A stretch of DNA of 11,603 nucleotides from Podochytrium sp. JEL0797 (Eukaryota > Chytridiomycota > Chytridiomycetes > Chytridiales > Chytriomycetaceae). The DNA lies in assembly GCA_027596195.1 (NCBI GenBank), contig JADGJG010000864.1, positions 1 to 11,603 of the forward strand, read 5' to 3'. The position numbers and the translations under genes are program-made. Of the stretch, positions 8,301 through 11,603 are shown in pieces (position 1 is the first letter of the stretch; every line of letters begins with the position of its first letter). Below the pieces are notes generated by a model that was not told where the DNA came from, made no database searches, and worked only from the letters and a program-made list of their open reading frames with translations.

Positions 8301-8374
8301 TGAACCAAACACCCTGGGCACAAATGCATGCCTTGGGTCTCGCCTTGGCAATCGCCGCATGGCAGGGCGCGTAG
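5339..8374 (+). CDS. RING finger-ankyrin protein, copy 1, with chimeric C-terminus
   Basis: Exons 5339-6370, 6448-7141 and 7203-8374 give 965 residues. A RING finger lies in the middle (6757-6891): C448, C451, C463, H466, C469, C472, C489 and C492. It is flanked by ankyrin-like blocks, for example GCNLLHALI and GHSPFELAIKG (about 93-160), LGLAAASGAVHVMDYL, GDNLLHVAVTEG and GVTPWQLHL (about 533-625), and later SVLAFAVERGNYRMVKEIM and GDTVLFLICDRN. RING proteins of this build usually act as E3 ubiquitin ligases with ankyrins binding the target; that role is inferred. No signal peptide or membrane helix is seen, so it is probably cytosolic or nuclear. The last 25 residues (from 8297) come from the duplicated PHD exon read antisense, so the native C-terminus is missing. 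The start is the first of two adjacent ATGs. The gene lies head to head with the Crypton gene. Confidence 0.85.
6371..6447 (+). other. RING/ankyrin gene intron 1, copy 1
   Basis: The intron is 77 nt, GTGTGT donor to CTCTCAG acceptor, phase 0, joining EALNE to KKGSTAIFSINQ. Unspliced, the first frame continues 79 residues of unnatural basic sequence to a stop at 6610. An alternative acceptor at CTCAG (6431-6435) cannot be excluded. Confidence 0.75.
7142..7202 (+). other. RING/ankyrin gene intron 2, copy 1
   Basis: The intron is 61 nt with a perfect GTAAGT donor, CTAAC branch point at 7179-7183 and CACAAG acceptor. It is phase 1 and rebuilds a glycine codon inside an ankyrin repeat (AVTEG-SVISINWLL). 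The CTAAC element is typical of fungal introns. Confidence 0.9.
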
Positions 8375-8479
8375 ATATTTCTCGTTGTCGCGCTTCGTCG
8401 CCAGATACTCGGGATGGTGCGATGACCACGTCGACAGAATCGTCTTGGACTTCTTCGTCTTTGCCTTCGTTGTTTTCAA
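8296..8479 (-). pseudogene. Truncated 5' piece of the PHD-Crypton exon in unit 2
   Basis: This is the equivalent of Crypton residues 1-61: basic N-terminus, C41, C44, C54 and C57 of the PHD finger. The sequence breaks one residue before the zinc-binding His (H62). After M61 the frame enters antisense RING-gene sequence. It differs from the intact copy by T14I, P19S, A20S and K32N plus one silent change. It has no second half of the finger, no linker and no recombinase, so it cannot make a working protein. It overlaps the end of RING copy 1 on the other strand. Confidence 0.85.
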
Positions 8480-8494
8480 TTTGGGAGGCAGTTA

Positions 8495-8646
8495 GTTTGT
8501 CCCCGCCCTCGCGGCAGCTTGCTGAAGACGTTTGGCAGTGGGGTTGCGCTTCCGTTGTTTAGAGACCTTTGCAGCAAGATAACTTGGGCCAGGCTCATGA
8601 AAATTATTCGTGATCCGAAAAATTGGATTTTTTTTAAATCATTTGT
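8495..8646. promoter_or_regulatory. Duplicated upstream region of RING copy 2
   Basis: This is the identical copy of 5187-5338, so RING copy 2 keeps the same immediate 150 bp upstream as copy 1. Sequence farther upstream differs: here the end of RING copy 1 replaces the body of the Crypton gene. Confidence 0.45.
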
Positions 8647-11603
8647 ATGATGCATCCCCTCACGAAACAAGCGAACGACTTTGCGTCCCAGTACGTCGTG
8701 GCAATCAAGCAGCTTTCGCCCTATAATAGCGATTCACCTGAGGTCTTCGACGCTGAAAGAATGGCTGTCACCAAGACCCTCGTTCAAGCCGCCAACCGAA
8801 ACCCGCCCGAGTTTTTCTATGCCCTGGTCTTTGTTGCTGCACGGAAAGGAATCTTGTGTATCTATCTCTTGCAACATCTCTTGGAGTCCAAGAAGGTCCA
8901 CCCTCGAGTCACGAACCACAAGGGCTGCAACCTGTTGCATGCACTCATTACCTCCAAAACACCATCCCTCGCCGGTTGGTTCGTCGGCACATTTCCTGAC
9001 CATGCTCAGGACCTTTTCCTGACCCCGTCCAAGCGTGGACACAGCCCCTTCGAGCTCGCCATCAAGGGTCGTTGCGAAATGGAAATGGTGTATGCGTGCC
9101 TCGAGCTCGAACCCATCCGGCTGGACGATCCCGGTCATTTCCGCAAGATGTGCGTAGATTGGGGCAAAGGGAATGCTCTCAAGGTGTTTCAACGGGTGAT
9201 GAAGGCCAAATCAACCCCGGACAGTCTGAAGCAGCGGTTCCGAGCCAAGTTGCGAATGGACGAACTTACGTCGCTGTTGAGGCTGATTAGCTTGCATGGA
9301 ATAAGTCTCGATGAGGTTAAGAGTAAGGTGGCAACGTTGTCGTGGTGGCCCACTCGGTTGCCGTGGTCTCCGCTCGAACAGGCTGAGATTTTTTGGGATT
9401 TGCATATCATTTGTGCGAAAGGGAAGTCTGAAGTTTTGGAGTGGATGGTGAACGAGGGTGGGTTTTCGATTGGTGGATCCGGAATGGCACCTGGCTCGCA
9501 CAGTTTGGGAGATGTTTGCGCAATGGGAGAAAGTTTTGGGAAGGACTTCCATCTCAAATTCAACCGACATGACGAGCCGGAAAGTGCTTATGGGTACGAG
9601 GGTACTCTTAAAGCGTTCAACTTTGCAGTTTTGCATTGGGATGGGAAGTTGGAAACACTGTCGGAAGCTTTGAACGAGGTGTGTGGTTTTTTTCTTTACG
9701 CCTGCACCCAGAGGAGGCGGACTGAATTCCGTTTTCATCTCAGAGCATCTCTCAGAAAAAGGGATCGACTGCCATTTTTTCAATCAACCAAGTTTTTGAG
9801 TCCAACCCGTGGGTCCAGGCAACGCAGCAGCTTCGATGGCAAGAACGTTTGCGAATTTTGTTGGCGCTTCTCCAAGTCGATTCAACAGCCAACAAGTCCC
9901 TCTCGTTGCCCAGTCTAGATTTTCTTGTTGTGGGAAACAACGCCAACATTCTCAAGGCCCTCGTGGATCTCAAGTTCATCGACTTGTCGATTCTGGACGC
10001 GCCAGACGGGCACGTGGTCTCAGACAATGAGGGTTCGGAAGCTTCGTACAATCCGGATGAAGATTGCGGGATTTGTCTTTGCCCGAAACGCCATGAGATT
10101 ATGCTCGACTGTGGGTTTCACAGTTTCTGCAAGTCGTGTGTTCAGCACATACAGCGAAAGGCTGTGGAGCTAGGAACGGATTTCAAGTGCCCTTTCTGTC
10201 GCAGGGTGTGTTTTGTGAGGATTGAGGTGGCGAATCACGGCGTGTTGAGTGCGTCGTGGTTGGAGACCGTGTCGTGGCTTGTTGGAGACGGGAATCGGTT
10301 GTCAAAGGCGGAGGCGGCTCTTGGCCTTGCGGCTGCCAGTGGAGCTGTTCATGTGATGGATTATTTGATACATGATGTGGGTGTTTCGCCTTTCGTGTTG
10401 CGGTTTGGACATGCTGGCGACAATTTGTTGCACGTTGCCGTGACTGAAGGTAAGTTTGGACGTGATTTTTGACGTTAGAGAACGAGCTAACTTGTGTTTC
10501 ATTCCACAAGGCTCTGTGATTTCAATCAACTGGTTACTCAACAACGGCTTCTCCGATCTCGTCACGATTCCAAACACCCACGGCGTGACCCCCTGGCAAC
10601 TCCACCTCTCCATCGAATTCTTTGTGTCAAAGGCCATATTTGTCTGGATGGAGCCTTACCTTCCTTCGGACTGGAAGCAACATATTTCGATTTCAGACCT
10701 TGCTGAATGGGCCATTGAACTCAAAAACGAACTCATGCTCGACGTTATCCCAAGCCTCCTTCAACAAGACGCCCCGCTCTCTCAACTCACTGAAATCATC
10801 TCCTGCGTCTCTCTGGCTTCCTTCTTTTTCCCACTCCGCTCCAGTGACAAATGTGACCGCCTCACGGCCTTGTTCGAAAAAGACCGCGTGGACGTGTTGG
10901 AATGGGTCGCCCAGCAAGACGACGGTCGATCTCATGTCATTAGTTTCTTGTCGAGTGTGGAGCGTCATCGCAAGTTTGACCCGCGGTTTGAATTGAAGCC
11001 GCGCGTCGAGGCATTTCAGCGCAGGTTGTTGGAGAGGCAAGAGTGTGTAGCCCGGTTGAGGTCTTTTGCGAAGGCGTTTGTGAAGGTGGTTGAGGAAGGG
11101 GGGAGTATTGCGCAGTTTGAAGGGTTTCGGGTTGAACAGGAAGCGCAGTTGGCGTTGTATCGCGAAAAGTTTCCCGAGGAGGTGGATGCGGTGGTTGCGA
11201 GCATGAGTTTGGAGGACGTGATGTACGGCCAGAGTGTTCTTGCGTTTGCGGTCGAGAGAGGGAACTATCGCATGGTCAAAGAGATTATGGAGGGAGGTCT
11301 CTTGCCAGACATTGACTTTTTCGACCAAGTCGTGCGTCGAGTGGCTGGGATCCCGGAGGTGGAATTTTTGGGGTGGTGTTTGGATTGGATGGTGTCGCAC
11401 GATCTGGATCTGAACGCTCGAACAAAGGTCGGCAGCACGTTATTGCTCGATCTGGCGGTGTCGTTCCGGTTTTCGGACATTGAGAAAAGGTCTCAGTTTG
11501 AGGAAGCGTTGTTTATGGCGTGTGGGTATCCCGGATTCGACAAGAACGCAGTGGATCACCATGGAGATACAGTTCTCTTTTTGATCTGCGATAGGAATTT
11601 TGC
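8647..11603 (+). CDS. RING finger-ankyrin protein, copy 2, cut at window end
   Basis: Exons 8647-9678, 9756-10449 and 10511 to the edge code 939 residues and part of one more codon, identical to copy 1 up to its junction. The RING finger is at 10065-10199 with the same eight ligands. No stop codon is reached, so the C-terminus is unknown. If the next unit or the same junction follows, it would gain the same antisense tail as copy 1; otherwise it may carry the native end. Promoter-proximal sequence, start codon and splice sites are unchanged, so it could be expressed. Confidence 0.82.
9679..9755 (+). other. RING/ankyrin gene intron 1, copy 2
   Basis: Identical to the intron at 6371-6447: GTGTGT donor, CTCTCAG acceptor, phase 0. 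Confidence 0.75.
10450..10510 (+). other. RING/ankyrin gene intron 2, copy 2
   Basis: Identical to the intron at 7142-7202: GTAAGT donor, CTAAC branch point at 10487-10491, CACAAG acceptor, phase 1. Confidence 0.9.

Larger units (their letters stand above)
8296..11603. repeat. Tandem duplication, unit 2 of 3308 bp
   Basis: The offset is exactly 3308 throughout, with no indels. Differences from unit 1 are found only at 8384, 8422, 8423, 8425, 8439 and 8447. From 8448 to 11603 I see none, and the translations in all frames agree. The unit ends at the window end on the base equivalent to the end of unit 1. Confidence 0.97.

Noticed and set aside
8132..8479. 115-residue minus-strand frame resembling a complete small PHD protein
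   Set aside because: Only the first 61 residues are PHD exon. The rest is antisense RING-gene sequence beyond the duplication junction, so it is a truncated chimera.
2263..11603. Terminal inverted repeats, long terminal repeats or target-site duplications bounding an element
   Set aside because: None found by eye. The only long direct repeats are the adjacent 3308-bp units, which do not flank a separate interior.
1..11603. tRNA, rRNA or CRISPR features
   Set aside because: No cloverleaf, conserved rRNA stretch or regularly spaced short repeat was seen. The gene structure is eukaryotic.

Overview
The window is eukaryotic DNA. It has short GT-AG introns (52-81 nt) with in-frame splices, a textbook CTAAC branch-point motif in one of them, AATAAA signals just after two stop codons, and a Crypton-type tyrosine recombinase of the intron-containing kind known from fungi. 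A fungus, perhaps an early-diverging one, fits best. This is inference: there is no rRNA or other marker gene. The odd length, and an end that falls exactly on a repeat boundary, suggest a whole short contig rather than a slice of a chromosome.

Left part (1-2262). A minus-strand gene of unknown family runs off the left edge (725 to 1). It has an acidic N-terminus, two probable small introns and a 17-base C/G homopolymer inside the second. Next come two diverged copies of the end of a single-pass membrane protein gene. The copy at 1472-2062 has an open frame through the membrane segment and the Pro/Tyr-rich tail. The copy at 953-1282 is broken by 1- and 2-base indels.

Middle (2263-5171, minus strand). 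Four open segments join in frame through three introns (81, 66 and 56 nt) into one protein of about 900 residues. In order it has a PHD finger, a Ser/Thr linker, a Crypton core-binding region with an AT-hook-like basic patch, a tyrosine-recombinase domain with K, HxxR, W and Y all present, a coiled-coil-like stretch, and a C-terminal GCR1_C-type DNA-binding domain. This looks like a potentially active Crypton transposase with an added chromatin reader. Its first exon has no in-frame ATG, so the extreme 5' end is unresolved.

Right part (4988-11603). A 3308-bp unit is present twice, head to tail (4988-8295 and 8296-11603). Each unit holds the 5' piece of the PHD exon, the short intergenic region and a plus-strand three-exon gene for a large ankyrin-type protein with a RING finger in its middle (5339-8374; 8647 to beyond 11603). 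The copies look identical except for six substitutions within 64 bp of the PHD exon. The junction cuts the PHD exon inside its zinc finger and removes the native 3' end of the RING gene, giving copy 1 a chimeric 25-residue tail read from antisense PHD sequence. The second unit stops at the window end on exactly the base where the first unit stops.

Taken together, a PHD-Crypton recombinase and a RING/ankyrin gene lie head to head over about 150 bp, and the piece spanning their shared upstream region has been duplicated. Either the RING gene travels with the Crypton, or it is a host gene beside the insertion that was caught up in local recombination. An assembly loop or a circular molecule could give the same picture.
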